DNA of 64,000 nt. Origin: Ignavibacteriales bacterium (GTDB lineage Bacteria > Bacteroidota > Ignavibacteria > Ignavibacteriales > Melioribacteraceae). Under the pieces are notes generated by a model, which saw only the letters and a list, made by a program, of their open reading frames with translations, did no database searches and was not told the origin of the DNA. Shown piece after piece: positions 24,616 through 36,446 of this stretch. The stretch is from positions 62,001 to 126,000 of the forward strand of contig JAGUYK010000015.1 in assembly GCA_020061355.1 (NCBI GenBank), given 5' to 3'. The position numbers and the translations under genes were made by a program. How positions within the stretch are numbered: position 1 is the first letter of the stretch; the number at the start of each line of letters is the position of its first letter.

Positions 24616-25563
24616 ATGAATAAAAAAATAATATATATTTTAGCAGCATTAAGTATTCTAATTACAGTTGCTGTTGTACTGGTTGTCATTAAGATTTCTT
24701 CAATTGAAAAAATGACACCTCAGGAAGTAATAGTACATCTACAAAAAGATCACAGAGAATTTATCCCGCAGGTTCCATCAAAAATGGATTTTTGTGGTGA
24801 AGAAGTTCCATTAAATGATTTTGATGTTTATGAAAGAATGGAAAGAGAGTTATTGGTTAATGTACACTGGTCATCGGCTACAATTTTATATCTTAAGAGA
24901 GCCAATAGATGGTTCCCAATAATTGAGCCGATATTAAAAAGAAATGGGATTCCAAATGATTTTAAGTATTTGGCAATAATAGAGAGCGGATTAACAAATG
25001 CTGTTTCTCCAGCAGGAGCAGCTGGCTTCTGGCAATTTATGGCACCTGTTGCTAAACAATACGGTCTTGAGGTCTATGATAAAATTGACGAACGATATAA
25101 TCTTGAAAAAGCAACTCAAGCTACCTGTAGGTATTTGAAAGAAGCGTTTGCAAAATACGGAAGCTGGACTATGGCTGCAGCTTCTTATAACTTTGGGATG
25201 AATGGTATCGATAAACAGATCGGTCGACAGAGGTCACGAAATTATTATAATCTCTACCTTGTTGAGGAAACAAGTAGATTTGTATTTAGGCTTTTAGCAA
25301 TAAAGGAAATTTTTTCAGATCCATACAAATATGGATTTAATATAGATGAAACCGAACTTTACAAGGCAATTGAAACAAAAGAGATAATAATCAAAAAAGA
25401 GATTAAGGATTTAGCTTTATTCGCCAAAGAAAATGGAATTAATTATAAAATTATCAAAATTTTCAATCCATGGATTAAAGACAATTTCCTGCCAAATCCT
25501 AATAAAAAGGCATATTCTATCAAAATTCCAATAGATGGTGAAATTGAAATTTTAAGTGAATAA
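24616..25563 (+). CDS. Membrane-anchored lytic transglycosylase (MltD/SLT type)
   Basis: A 315-residue peptidoglycan lytic transglycosylase that cleaves the MurNAc-GlcNAc bond with 1,6-anhydro formation. One N-terminal hydrophobic helix (about 5-27) anchors it in the inner membrane or serves as a signal. The SLT domain has catalytic Glu123 in IIESGLTNAVSPAGAAGFWQ, then QYGLEVYDKIDERYNLEKAT and AAASYNFGMNGID. The C-terminal part (KKEIKDLALFAKENGINY... PNPNKKAYSIKIP) looks like a degenerate LysM-like or MltD tail. It begins soon after the gltA terminator. It belongs with the other wall-turnover genes of the window (mltG, namZ). Confidence 0.9.
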   Translation: MNKKIIYILAALSILITVAVVLVVIKISSIEKMTPQEVIVHLQKDHREFIPQVPSKMDFCGEEVPLNDFDVYERMERELLVNVHWSSATILYLKRANRWFPIIEPILKRNGIPNDFKYLAIIESGLTNAVSPAGAAGFWQFMAPVAKQYGLEVYDKIDERYNLEKATQATCRYLKEAFAKYGSWTMAAASYNFGMNGIDKQIGRQRSRNYYNLYLVEETSRFVFRLLAIKEIFSDPYKYGFNIDETELYKAIETKEIIIKKEIKDLALFAKENGINYKIIKIFNPWIKDNFLPNPNKKAYSIKIPIDGEIEILSE

Positions 25564-25615
25564 AGAAAAAGTAGAACAAATGATAATAGTTGATAGACAT
25601 ATTCAGATTTTTTTT

Positions 25616-25623
25616 TATTTTTG
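25616..25623 (+). promoter_or_regulatory. Possible -7 element for pyrG
   Basis: TATTTTTG matches TAnnTTTG and would place a transcript start near 25630, 28 bases before the pyrG ATG. The nearest upstream TTG (25590-25592) is 23 bp away, slightly too far, and the site lies in a T-rich run, so chance is possible. Confidence 0.4.
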
Positions 25624-25651
25624 ATTCCAACATTTTTTACCCAAAAATTGA

Positions 25652-27283
<1,632 letters not shown>

Positions 27284-27284
27284 A

Positions 27285-28784
27285 TTGAAAAAAATAATAA
27301 TTATTTGCTTCCTGCTTTTATTCCCTTTGCACTCTCATATCAACGCTCAAAGCTTGCAATCATTAGTCAATAAGGGATTAGCGAAATCATATAATATGGA
27401 ATTAGAGGCAGCTGAAAAAATATACAATCGGATTATTGACTTATATCCAAATGAACCTCACGGCTATTATTACATCGCACAGATTTACTATTGGACTTTC
27501 CTGGGTTCAAAGGATAAAGGTGAATATCAAGTCTTCTCAAAATTTTCTAATCTGGCGCAGGAAAAAATCGATAGGATGCTTGAACAGGATGAAAAAAATG
27601 TACGAATGATTTTTTTAGCAGGAAATTTAGCATTGTTTAATGCAATGGCTAATGCTACAAATGAGTCCTCTGTAGATGCATTCTGGGCAAGTAAAAGTTC
27701 AGTTAATTATTTTGAAAAGGTTTTGCAATTAAATCCAAAATTTTATGATGCTTATCTTGGTCTTGGTCTTTTTGATTATGCAATGAGTTTTGTCCCGGAA
27801 TTCCTTCAGTGGGCAGTTAATTTGACCGGTTTATCATCTGATAAAGAACGGGGTCTTAGATATATAAAGACTGCTTTTAACAAAGGTTCTTCAGAAACAA
27901 CTGAATCAGCTTTCCATCTTGCAAAAATTTATACAGATTACCTTGCAGAATTCGACAGTGCTTACAGTTACATTCAGGCAATTATTCCCAAATATCCAAG
28001 AAACACGCTATTCCATTATCAGTATGCTGTATCGCTTATAAAAGGAAGAGAATTAGATAGAGCAATTCAACCATTGAATACTGTCATTCGTTTGAATAAT
28101 AAAAGATTTCCCCAGATTACTGCCCTTGCTCATTATAGAAAAGGGGAAATTTATTTTAAGAAGAATCAGTTTAAGTCCGCCATCAAAGAATATGAACAGT
28201 TCCTGGACCTTTCCAAAGAGTTGGATTTTACAGGTATTGCAGCACTTAATATTGCTATAAGCAATAAAATGTTAGGTGATGATGAAGAATATATTAAGTA
28301 TTTAGATTTAGCTTCCGATGGGAATCCTGATCTTTATGAAGATTCGTATGCAAAAAGTAAGAGTGAAATATTCCATGAAAAGGGAATAGACGAAAATGAT
28401 CTTATGCTTGTAAGGATGAAAAATTTTATTGAAAGTGGAAAGAACAAGATTATTTATGATTCATTAAAACATATTATTGACTCTTTTGAAGATAACCATC
28501 AAAAAGTTCTGGGATTAACATATCTTAGTGTAGCAGCACTTAACTTAAAAAAATATGCTGAGTCGGTCCGCGCAGCGGAAAATGTATTAACAATAAAAAT
28601 TTCACAGGAGAAGTGGGTTATTCCTTTCTCTTACCTTTTACAGGCAAAGGCTAACTGGATTGTTGGAGAAAAAAATGAAGCAAGACAATTTTTAAGTAAG
28701 GCTGAATCCGAAAATAAATATGAATTTCAAGATTACATTCAATCTAAAATTGAAAATCTCAAACGAAGGCTTCGAAGGAGCTAA
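27285..28784 (+). CDS. Exported TPR-repeat protein
   Basis: A 499-residue protein of unknown function. I start at TTG 27285, right after pyrG, which gives a signal peptide (MKKIIIICFLLLFPLHSHIN ending AQ); the longer frame would begin inside pyrG. Helical TPR pairs run through the whole protein. Examples are EAAEKIYNRIIDLYPNEPHG, YFEKVLQLNPKFYDAYLGLG, AIQPLNTVIRLNN and AIKEYEQFLDLSKEL. LGLFDYAMSFVPEFLQW suggests a membrane-proximal amphipathic segment. Such periplasmic TPR proteins act as scaffolds or lipoprotein partners. Nothing in the neighbours fixes a partner. Confidence 0.75.
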   Translation: MKKIIIICFLLLFPLHSHINAQSLQSLVNKGLAKSYNMELEAAEKIYNRIIDLYPNEPHGYYYIAQIYYWTFLGSKDKGEYQVFSKFSNLAQEKIDRMLEQDEKNVRMIFLAGNLALFNAMANATNESSVDAFWASKSSVNYFEKVLQLNPKFYDAYLGLGLFDYAMSFVPEFLQWAVNLTGLSSDKERGLRYIKTAFNKGSSETTESAFHLAKIYTDYLAEFDSAYSYIQAIIPKYPRNTLFHYQYAVSLIKGRELDRAIQPLNTVIRLNNKRFPQITALAHYRKGEIYFKKNQFKSAIKEYEQFLDLSKELDFTGIAALNIAISNKMLGDDEEYIKYLDLASDGNPDLYEDSYAKSKSEIFHEKGIDENDLMLVRMKNFIESGKNKIIYDSLKHIIDSFEDNHQKVLGLTYLSVAALNLKKYAESVRAAENVLTIKISQEKWVIPFSYLLQAKANWIVGEKNEARQFLSKAESENKYEFQDYIQSKIENLKRRLRRS

Positions 28785-28879
28785 TCCAACCAGAAATCTT
28801 GCAATTATTTAATATTTTCAACCGTTTTAATTGATTATTGATACCGATTTCGATAATTTTTTGCGCAAATTTTAATAAA

Positions 28880-29491
28880 ATGTTGAAAATAGCTGTTTTC
28901 GTTTCAGGAAAAGGTTCTAACCTTAAATCGGTTTATAACAAAGTTTCCAAAGAGAAACTTAATATCTGTACGGTCGTTAGTAATAAAGAAGATTGTTCAG
29001 CTCTAAGTTTTGCCTCAGAAAAAGAAATACCGATTTTTTTGGTTAGCGAAAAAGAAAAAGAAGGATTTGTTGATTATCTCTTCTTAATTAATGAATTCCA
29101 AAAATTTTCTATTGATTTAATTTTATTAGCCGGCTTCTTAAAAAAGATTCCGGATTACTTTATCGAAGCATTTGAAAATAAGATAATCAACATTCATCCT
29201 GCACTACTTCCAAAATATGGCGGTAAGGGAATGTATGGATTAAATGTTCATCGCGCTGTATTTAATGCAAACGAAAAAATTTCCGGAGCCACTGTTCATT
29301 TTGTAGATAAGATTTATGACAATGGTAAAATAATTGCTCAAAGAAAAATTGATATAAGTCATGCTAATAGTCCTGAAGAAATTGCAGAGCAAGTGTTAAA
29401 TATTGAACATGAGTTGCTTCCTTATATCATTGAAAAATTTGCCGATATGAAAATTATAATCACTGATAGTAAAATTAAAATATTAGATTGA
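28880..29491 (+). CDS. purN: Phosphoribosylglycinamide formyltransferase
   Basis: Transfers formyl from 10-formyltetrahydrofolate to GAR in step three of purine synthesis. 203 residues from ATG 28880; the reading frame extends to 28838 but the family starts at KIAVFVSGKGSNLKSV. The Rossmann loop SGKGSN, the catalytic NIHPALLPKYGGKGMYGLNVH and SGATVHFVDKIYDNGKII are all present, giving the Asn-His-Asp triad. purH follows 14 bp later, so two purine steps are linked. Confidence 0.95.
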   Translation: MLKIAVFVSGKGSNLKSVYNKVSKEKLNICTVVSNKEDCSALSFASEKEIPIFLVSEKEKEGFVDYLFLINEFQKFSIDLILLAGFLKKIPDYFIEAFENKIINIHPALLPKYGGKGMYGLNVHRAVFNANEKISGATVHFVDKIYDNGKIIAQRKIDISHANSPEEIAEQVLNIEHELLPYIIEKFADMKIIITDSKIKILD

Positions 29492-29505
29492 TCTAAGGAG
29501 TTTTT

Positions 29506-31023
29506 GTGAAAAAGTTAGCACTAATTAGTGTATCCGACAAGAGAAATATTGTTGAATTTGCTAATAAATTACGCAAACTCGAATACGAAATACTTGCTAC
29601 CGGCAACACAGCAAAATTGCTTGTAGAAAACCAAATAAATTGTACTGAAATAAGTGATTTCACTTCTTTCCCCGAGATTTTCTCCGGAAGAGTTAAAACC
29701 CTCAACCCTAAAATTTTTGGCGGCATTCTTATGCGCCGGAAAAATTCTTCGGATATCAAGGAAGCCGAATCAAACGGAATTATCCCGATCGATGTTGTGT
29801 GTGTTAATCTCTATCCTTTCCCGAATGTTGTAAATAGAAAAGATATTTCCCATGAAGAAAAGGTTGAAAATATTGATATTGGCGGACCAAGTCTAATTAG
29901 GGCGGCAGCAAAAAATTACGAACATGTTTCTGTTCTTACAAACCCTGATCAGTATCTTCCCTTCATTGAGGAACTTGGGCAAGGTAAAATTAGTTCTGCG
30001 ACTCGTTTAAAATTAGCATATGCAGCTTTTTCGTATACCTCGTTTTATGATACTCTTATTGCAAATTATTTCGAGGAGAAATTCAATTTCCCGAAAACTG
30101 AAATAAGACTTAATTATAAATCTTCATTTAACTTACGCTACGGAGAGAATCCTCATCAAAGCGCATATCTCTTTGGTGAGTTTGCGGATTATTTCGAAAT
30201 ACTTCACGGTAAGGAATTATCATATAATAATATTGTTGATCTGACAGCTGCTGTTGAATTAATAGGCGATCTTGGTAATAACGCATGTGCAATAATAAAA
30301 CATACTAATCCTTGCGGAGCAGCTATGGGGTATAACCCTCTTGATGCATTTGAAAAAGCATTGTCGTGCGATCCGGTCTCTGCTTTCGGCGGGATTGTTG
30401 TTTTTAATGAAGAAGTAGATCAAATGACTGCAGAAAAACTAAATGAAATTTTTCTGGAAATAATATGTGCCCCTTCATATTCTGAGAAAGCACTGCAGAT
30501 TTTATCTATTAAGAAAAACAGAAGATTGATTCAAATTAAGAAACATCCTTCAAGTCATGAATTACAATTTAAAAACATTCCAGGTGGCATATTAGCTCAA
30601 ACAAAAGATAATTCTAAGATTGAAGAAATGCAGTTAAGCCTTGTTACTGAAAAAGAGTATTCACAAAAAGAACTGGATGATTTAAAATTTGCCTGGTCTG
30701 TTTGCAAACATACCAGATCAAACGCAATTGTTTTTGTTAAGGATAAAAAAGCGGTAGGAGTGGGTGCGGGACAAACATCGCGGATCGATTCGGTTAAAAT
30801 TGCTGCTGAAAAGGCTAAACAATTCGGGCACGATCTTTCGGGTGCTGTTGCTGCATCGGACGCATTCTTCCCGTTTGCTGATGGTTTTCTTGAAATTGCT
30901 TCGCATGGAATTACTTCAGTTATTCAACCGGGTGGATCCGTTCGAGATGAGGATGTTATTAAAGCTGCAAATGAAAATAATATTTCAATGATATTTACAG
31001 GGATTAGAAACTTCAAACACTAA
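29506..31023 (+). CDS. purH: Bifunctional AICAR transformylase/IMP cyclohydrolase
   Basis: Carries out the last two steps of IMP synthesis. 505 residues. GTG start at 29506 with AAGGAG upstream. The N-terminal cyclohydrolase has ISVSDKRNIVEFANKL, SGRVKTLNPKIFGGIL and DVVCVNLYPF. The transformylase has RYGENPHQ, the catalytic Lys265-His266 of IIKHTNPCGAA, DPVSAFGGIVVFN, and the closing GGSVRDEDVI...MIFTGIRNFKH. Both activities look intact. It ends 27 bp before mreB, which suggests shared transcription of purine and elongation genes. Confidence 0.98.
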   Translation: MKKLALISVSDKRNIVEFANKLRKLEYEILATGNTAKLLVENQINCTEISDFTSFPEIFSGRVKTLNPKIFGGILMRRKNSSDIKEAESNGIIPIDVVCVNLYPFPNVVNRKDISHEEKVENIDIGGPSLIRAAAKNYEHVSVLTNPDQYLPFIEELGQGKISSATRLKLAYAAFSYTSFYDTLIANYFEEKFNFPKTEIRLNYKSSFNLRYGENPHQSAYLFGEFADYFEILHGKELSYNNIVDLTAAVELIGDLGNNACAIIKHTNPCGAAMGYNPLDAFEKALSCDPVSAFGGIVVFNEEVDQMTAEKLNEIFLEIICAPSYSEKALQILSIKKNRRLIQIKKHPSSHELQFKNIPGGILAQTKDNSKIEEMQLSLVTEKEYSQKELDDLKFAWSVCKHTRSNAIVFVKDKKAVGVGAGQTSRIDSVKIAAEKAKQFGHDLSGAVAASDAFFPFADGFLEIASHGITSVIQPGGSVRDEDVIKAANENNISMIFTGIRNFKH

Positions 31024-31027
31024 AATG

Positions 31028-31042
31028 CCTACTGCGAGTAGG
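31028..31042 (+). promoter_or_regulatory. Triloop hairpin abutting the mreB ribosome site
   Basis: CCTACT (31028-31033) pairs with AGTAGG (31037-31042) around GCG. The last base overlaps GGAGG (31042-31046), the mreB ribosome site. It could tune mreB translation or protect a processed 5' end after purH. Confidence 0.4.
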
Positions 31043-31050
31043 GAGGTAAA

Positions 31051-32076
31051 ATGGGTTTTTTTGATCTTTTCTCAACTGATATTGCAATCGATCTTGGCAC
31101 TGCTAATACATTAATTTATATTAAAGGAAAAGGAATTGTTTTGAATGAACCTTCTATCGTTGCATTCGATAGGAATTCAAAACGGATAATAGAGCTTGGT
31201 AACAAAGCAAAGGAAATGCAGGGCAGGGAACACAGGGAAATAAGAGTTACTAGACCGATGAGGGATGGAGTAATTGCTGATTTTGAAATCGCAGAAGGAA
31301 TGATAAGAGCCTTCATTAAAAAAGTTTCACCCAATACATTTGCAAGCAAAAGAATTGTTATTGCTGTTCCAAGCGGTGTTACGGAAGTTGAAAAAAGAGC
31401 GGTTCGCGATGCAGCCGAACATGCCGGTGCTAAGGAAGTGCATCTAATTGCTGAACCGATGGCTGCAGCGATAGGAATTGGTGTTGATGTTGAAGCACCG
31501 GTCGGTAATATGATTATTGATATAGGCGGTGGAACAACAGAAATTGCTGTTATAGCTTTAGCTGGTATTGTTAATGAGGAATCGATCCGAATTGCCGGCG
31601 ATGAAATGAATAATGCAATAATGCAGTTCTTCAAAAAAAATTATAATCTGTTGATAGGCGAAAGAACAGCTGAAGCAATAAAGTGTGAAGTCGGTTCTGC
31701 GGTACCATTAAAAGAAGAAGTGACTATTCAGGTTAAAGGAAGAGATTTGGTTGGCGGCATTCCTAAAACTGTAGAAGTCAGTTCCGTTGAAATTCGAGAA
31801 GCATTAAATGAGAATGTCTCTCAGATAGTTGATGCAATAAGACAGACTCTGGAGAGAACACCGCCTGAACTTTCAGCTGATATTTTGGACCGTGGTGTAA
31901 TGATAACCGGCGGAGGTGCTTTGTTGAAAGGACTTGATGAAAGAATCAGAATGGAAACAAATTTACCCGTTCACGTTCCGGATGATCCATTGACTGCAGT
32001 TGTAAGAGGAGCCGGGAAAGCTATTGAAAACCTAAACAAATACTCAAAGGTGTTCATACGTAAAAGAACGTACTAA
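31051..32076 (+). CDS. mreB: Rod-shape determining protein MreB
   Basis: Bacterial actin homologue whose membrane-bound filaments guide lateral wall synthesis. 341 residues, the normal size. Actin-fold motifs: phosphate 1 DLGTANTLIY at 14-23, connect region VAVPSGVTEVEKRAV, phosphate 2 MIIDIGGGTTEIAVI, and adenosine MITGGGALLKGLDERI. The N-terminus MGFFDLF supplies a short amphipathic membrane helix. GGAGG lies five bases upstream. First gene of mreB-mreC-mreD-mrdA-rodA; the ATG of mreC overlaps its stop. Confidence 0.98.
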   Translation: MGFFDLFSTDIAIDLGTANTLIYIKGKGIVLNEPSIVAFDRNSKRIIELGNKAKEMQGREHREIRVTRPMRDGVIADFEIAEGMIRAFIKKVSPNTFASKRIVIAVPSGVTEVEKRAVRDAAEHAGAKEVHLIAEPMAAAIGIGVDVEAPVGNMIIDIGGGTTEIAVIALAGIVNEESIRIAGDEMNNAIMQFFKKNYNLLIGERTAEAIKCEVGSAVPLKEEVTIQVKGRDLVGGIPKTVEVSSVEIREALNENVSQIVDAIRQTLERTPPELSADILDRGVMITGGGALLKGLDERIRMETNLPVHVPDDPLTAVVRGAGKAIENLNKYSKVFIRKRTY

Positions 32077-32903
32077 TGATTAATTCTTTAAGAAGGTTCA
32101 TATATCAATTCAAAGAGTACTTCCTAGTAGCTATTCTTATTATAATCAGTCTTTCACTACTTTCGAGCAACGATAAACCCGGTATAAAAAAGCTTAGGAC
32201 ATTTGCTCTCGGTAATTTCGCTGTACTAAGCGAAATGGTTAATTCGGTCACTAATATTTTTACCAGTGAACCATCGTATAGTGAATTAAAATCGGAAAAT
32301 GCAAAATTGATGCTTGAATTAAATCGATTAAGAAAAAAGGGTCTTGAAAATAATAATCTCCGTTCCATGCTTGCATTAGAAGATACAAGCAAATATAAAT
32401 TAATCGCAGCCGACGTAATTTCGAAACTTGTAAACAGAATTCAGGGTAACTTTATTTTAAATAAAGGAATTAAGGATAATATTAAAATTGGAATGCCTGT
32501 AATAGCGCCTCAGGGTTTGGTCGGAATTATTTCAGAAGTAACTGATAATTATTCTGTAGCAAAAATGCTCTTCAATAGTTCGCTTAATATTGCTGTAACT
32601 CTTCAAAGAATAAATGTAGATGGAATATTAAGCTGGAACGGTAGAGAACTTATTATCAAGAATATACCTACTACTTACGAAATAGAGATTGGTGATGGAG
32701 TGGAAACTTCGGATTTTAGTTCATTGTTTCCTCCTAATATTCCAATCGGAATTGTTTCTAAAAAAGAAGAGATCGCTTTGGGGTTGCTTCATACATTGTC
32801 GGTTCAACCTTTTGCAGATATCAGATCCTTAGGCAACCTGTTTATTGTTCAGATTGTACCGAGTATTCAGATTAATCAATTAGAAATGAACCTGATTAAA
32901 TAG
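32076..32903 (+). CDS. mreC: Rod-shape determining protein MreC
   Basis: Bitopic inner-membrane protein whose periplasmic part activates PBP2-RodA. 275 residues: a cytoplasmic tail, one transmembrane helix (about 15-28), a coiled coil (ELKSENAKLMLELNRLRKKG near 70), and the double beta-barrel MreC core. Core features include KGIKDNIKIGMPVIAPQGLVGII and VDGILSWNGRELIIKNIP. TAATG overlap with mreB and direct abutment to mreD indicate tight translational coupling. Confidence 0.93.
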   Translation: MINSLRRFIYQFKEYFLVAILIIISLSLLSSNDKPGIKKLRTFALGNFAVLSEMVNSVTNIFTSEPSYSELKSENAKLMLELNRLRKKGLENNNLRSMLALEDTSKYKLIAADVISKLVNRIQGNFILNKGIKDNIKIGMPVIAPQGLVGIISEVTDNYSVAKMLFNSSLNIAVTLQRINVDGILSWNGRELIIKNIPTTYEIEIGDGVETSDFSSLFPPNIPIGIVSKKEEIALGLLHTLSVQPFADIRSLGNLFIVQIVPSIQINQLEMNLIK

Positions 32904-33392
32904 ATGCTACTTAATTACTTAAAACCGGTTTTATATTTTATTCCACTTGCGGCATTGCAGCTTGTTGTTGTCCCATTAATGACAATTTACGAGATTTCAC
33001 CAAATCTCATTTTAGTTCTTATTGTATATTTTACAATGCTCTATGGTCAAATCTACGGAACCATTTTAGGTTTTGTATTAGGATTTTTGTTCGATATAAT
33101 TTCGGGCGGACTCCTCGGCGCGTCAATGTTATCATTCACCGTCTCGGTTTTTATTGCGGGGTATTTTTATAATGAAAATAAAGTTGATACTAATACCGCT
33201 ACATTTCTTTTTACAATTATTGTATTTTTGTGCGGTTCTATTAATTCATTTTTGTTCTCCAGCATTGCAATTTCTAATCCGGATGTGAAACTTATAAGTT
33301 TGATTTTGGAAATTGGCTTTTTACCGGGATTATATACTTCTGTTTTTAGTCTTCCTATTGTAATTTTTACAACTAAAAAAGGAATCGAATGA
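32904..33392 (+). CDS. mreD: Rod-shape determining protein MreD
   Basis: Small polytopic inner-membrane protein of the elongasome. 162 residues with five or so hydrophobic segments. The family signature near the middle is GTILGFVLGFLFDIISGGLL-type sequence, matching the G-x(3)-G-x(3)-D pattern of MreD. Sequence conservation is otherwise low, so position between mreC and mrdA is important evidence. It starts directly after the mreC stop and overlaps mrdA by four bases. Confidence 0.88.
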   Translation: MLLNYLKPVLYFIPLAALQLVVVPLMTIYEISPNLILVLIVYFTMLYGQIYGTILGFVLGFLFDIISGGLLGASMLSFTVSVFIAGYFYNENKVDTNTATFLFTIIVFLCGSINSFLFSSIAISNPDVKLISLILEIGFLPGLYTSVFSLPIVIFTTKKGIE

Positions 33393-35215
33393 ACGATACA
33401 TATTTCGGTTCATTATTTCGAAGAAGAATTATTTTCATTGTAATTGTTGGATTCGTTGCAGTTATTTTCTTTCAGCTTTTCAGCATGCAGATTTTAGATC
33501 AACCAGCATATTCAACAAAAGCAGATGAAAACAGTGTCAAACCGATTTATCAAAATGCTCCGCGAGGTGTTTTATTTGATAGAAATATGCAGGTTATGGT
33601 AGGAAACAAACCTTCATTTACTCTACGTATTATTCCGGCAGATTACGATCAAAAGTTAACCCCTTTTCTTGAAGCAATTCTGGGCGTTTCGGATGGATAT
33701 ATCGGAAGAATATTGAAGCAGAACGAACAATTTTCAAAATATATTCCTAGACGGATTGCCAAAGATGTAAACTTTAAAGTGATTGCCTGGTACGAAGAGA
33801 ATTCATCCAAACTTCCGGGTGTGGATTATATAATTGAAACACAAAGAGATTATTCATTCGGTGTAATGGGTTCTCACATGTTTGGATACAGCAAAGAAAT
33901 TTCGTCATCGATGCTTCAGCATAGAAGGGACGAATATTCTATGGGTGACGAAATTGGTTCTAGCGGAATAGAAAAAACATATGAAAATTTGTTAAGGGGT
34001 CAAAAAGGGATTCAGTATGTACTGGTAGATTCACATCAAAAAACAATTGGCAAGTACCGTAATGGTAAAGAAGATAAAACAGCTATAAAGGGTTATGACC
34101 TTGTCTTAACAATCGATAAAGATGCCCAGATGGTTGCTGAAAATGCCTTTAAGGATATGCGGGGGGCTCTGGTTGCAATTGAACCGTCTACGGGTGAAAT
34201 ACTGGCATTTATTAGTGCACCTGAATTTAATTTACAGGATTTTGCTTCGGTTACCTCTAATGAAATATGGAACATGTTGAATGCTAATGAAGAAAAACCG
34301 ATGTTCAATCGTGCAACAATGTCAATCTACTCACCCGGCTCTACATTTAAAATGATATCTGCACTAGCTGCGCTTGAAGAGGGAATAATTGACACAAATT
34401 ATAAAGTACATTGCCGAGGAGGTTTTCAGTTTGGCGATCGCTTTTTTAAATGTCTTCATGTTCATGGAAGTGTCAATGTAACAACAGCGATTGAAAAATC
34501 ATGTAATACTTTCTTCTATCATTTGGTACTTAAAATTGGATTGGATAAGTGGGCAGAATATTCAGCCAAATTTGGCTTTGGTCAGAAATCCGGAATTGAT
34601 ATCCCTGAAGAAACTGCAGGATTACTCCCTACAAGAAAATATTATGATAGGGTCTTTGGAATAAATCGTTATCCAAAAGGAATTCTTGTAAGCCTCGGGA
34701 TCGGTCAGGGTGAGCTGAGTGTAACTCCGCTTCAGTTAGCACAATATGCTGCTCTTTTTGCTAATTATGGCAAGTCTGCAAAACCCCATTTCCTTCATGG
34801 ATATATAGAAACGGAAACTGGAAAATATACTGAGGTAGTACCCAAAACTTATGATATAAATGTGAAATCAGAATCTTTTGACGTAGTAAGAGATGCCATG
34901 TATAAAGTTGTTAATGGAGCCGGGACAGCAAGAAATATTCGACTTCCCGATATTCATATTGCCGGTAAAACCGGAACATCCCAAAACCCTCATGGAAATG
35001 ATCATGCGGTGTTTATTGCATTTGCCCCATATGAGAATCCCAAAATTGCAATTGCTGTGATTGTGGAAAATGTAGGTTTCGGTAGTGTATTTGCCGCCCC
35101 AATTGCAAGAGATGTAATTAAAGCATATTTGCAAAAGGGGAATACCAAGCAATTAAAACAAAGCGATTATTTGAGTGAATTAAAAAAGACGAAGGAAGAA
35201 AAAATTGCAAATTAA
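33389..35215 (+). CDS. mrdA: Penicillin-binding protein 2, elongation transpeptidase
   Basis: Class B PBP that cross-links new glycan strands made by RodA. 608 residues: one N-terminal transmembrane helix (about 13-31), a pedestal domain with [13 protein letters not shown], and the transpeptidase. Catalytic Ser318 lies in SPGSTFK, the second motif is SCN near 373, and KTGTSQ is at 527-532. All three penicillin-binding motifs are intact. It overlaps mreD by four bases and rodA by eleven, consistent with fixed stoichiometry of the PBP2-RodA pair. Confidence 0.96.
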   Translation: MNDTYFGSLFRRRIIFIVIVGFVAVIFFQLFSMQILDQPAYSTKADENSVKPIYQNAPRGVLFDRNMQVMVGNKPSFTLRIIPADYDQKLTPFLEAILGVSDGYIGRILKQNEQFSKYIPRRIAKDVNFKVIAWYEENSSKLPGVDYIIETQRDYSFGVMGSHMFGYSKEISSSMLQHRRDEYSMGDEIGSSGIEKTYENLLRGQKGIQYVLVDSHQKTIGKYRNGKEDKTAIKGYDLVLTIDKDAQMVAENAFKDMRGALVAIEPSTGEILAFISAPEFNLQDFASVTSNEIWNMLNANEEKPMFNRATMSIYSPGSTFKMISALAALEEGIIDTNYKVHCRGGFQFGDRFFKCLHVHGSVNVTTAIEKSCNTFFYHLVLKIGLDKWAEYSAKFGFGQKSGIDIPEETAGLLPTRKYYDRVFGINRYPKGILVSLGIGQGELSVTPLQLAQYAALFANYGKSAKPHFLHGYIETETGKYTEVVPKTYDINVKSESFDVVRDAMYKVVNGAGTARNIRLPDIHIAGKTGTSQNPHGNDHAVFIAFAPYENPKIAIAVIVENVGFGSVFAAPIARDVIKAYLQKGNTKQLKQSDYLSELKKTKEEKIAN

Positions 35216-36434
35216 TTATAAGCTGCAAGATAAATTTGATCTCTCAATTTTCATCCCGGTAATTTTTTTAATTATAATTGGATTGATGGCTGTTTATAGT
35301 TCTACTGTTAATCATCCTATTGCCACTGGTAATTTTCAAAAACAACTTTCCTGGGCAATTGTATCACTTGTTGCTTTTTTTGTTGTCTACTCTATTCCCC
35401 AGCAATTATTCAAAATGTTAGCTGTTCCGTCATTTATAATTTCTCTTGTGTTACTTGTAGTCGTTTTATTTGCCGGTAAAACCGTTTATGGTTCAAAAAG
35501 TTGGATGAGTATTGGCCCTTTCGGATTTCAACCTTCGGAATTTGCTAAACTTGGAATGATTTTATGTCTTTCTCACTGGCTGACATATAAAAATCGTGAT
35601 ATTAATAATATCAAAGATATAGGGATTGCTCTCGCAATTGGATTTATACCCATTATGCTAATTTTGTTAGAGCCTGATACAGGTACAGCCATAGTATTTA
35701 TGATAATAACATTATCACTTATTTATTGGAGCGGGATTAGTCTCTTTGGATTATTTGTAGTTTTATCTCCGGGTATAGTAATTATTGCTTCACTCTTTGG
35801 AACTGCGCCATTTATTATTGCACTTCTTCTTATCCTCGTTGCATTAATACTATTCAAAAAAGATCTTTTTAACAGCACTACCGTATTTGTCATGAATCTT
35901 GGGGCCAGTTTCTTCTTTGATTACATCTTTAGATTTTTGAAACCCCACCAGCAAAAACGAATTGAATCATTTCTCGATCCTGCAATGGATCCGCTTGGTT
36001 CGGGCTATAATGCATTACAGGCAAAACTTGCAATTGGATCCGGAGGCTTTACCGGTAAAGGATTTCTCCAGGGCAACCAGACTCAGCTCCGTTTTATTCC
36101 TGAACAATGGACTGATTTTATTTATTGTGTTGTCGGTGAAGAATTTGGTTTTATTGGAAGTCTTTTTGTGCTTATTCTTTTTTTAATAATCTTTATCCGG
36201 CTACTTAATATTACTAATTTTGCTAAGGACCGATTTAGTGTTTTGACCATAGTTGGAATACTAAGTCTATTGTTCTCTCATTTCGCAATAAATATCGGAA
36301 TGAATGTCGGTATCACACCTGTAATTGGATTGCCGTTACCTTTTCTTAGTTATGGAGGAAGTTCTCTACTTGTTAATATGATAATGATTGGTATTGTATT
36401 GAACATTTATCGAAACAGAAAAATGCATACGTAA
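35205..36434 (+). CDS. rodA: Rod-shape SEDS glycosyltransferase RodA
   Basis: Polytopic SEDS-family peptidoglycan polymerase that works with PBP2. 409 residues from TTG 35205 inside the mrdA 3' end; no better start is present. Ten or so hydrophobic segments. Family motifs: [33 protein letters not shown] with the catalytic Asp, [31 protein letters not shown], and [18 protein letters not shown] near the end. It closes the mre operon; pyrF follows 12 bp later. FtsW is less likely given the direct linkage to mrdA. Confidence 0.95.
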   Translation: MQINYKLQDKFDLSIFIPVIFLIIIGLMAVYSSTVNHPIATGNFQKQLSWAIVSLVAFFVVYSIPQQLFKMLAVPSFIISLVLLVVVLFAGKTVYGSKSWMSIGPFGFQPSEFAKLGMILCLSHWLTYKNRDINNIKDIGIALAIGFIPIMLILLEPDTGTAIVFMIITLSLIYWSGISLFGLFVVLSPGIVIIASLFGTAPFIIALLLILVALILFKKDLFNSTTVFVMNLGASFFFDYIFRFLKPHQQKRIESFLDPAMDPLGSGYNALQAKLAIGSGGFTGKGFLQGNQTQLRFIPEQWTDFIYCVVGEEFGFIGSLFVLILFLIIFIRLLNITNFAKDRFSVLTIVGILSLLFSHFAINIGMNVGITPVIGLPLPFLSYGGSSLLVNMIMIGIVLNIYRNRKMHT

Positions 36435-36446
36435 AATGTTGTTAAT

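Noticed and set aside
31116..31634. 172-codon open frame antisense to mreB
   Set aside because: It mirrors the strongly conserved mreB coding sequence and has no ribosome site, signal or recognisable motif; the Ile/Ser/Ala-rich composition is that of a reverse-frame shadow.
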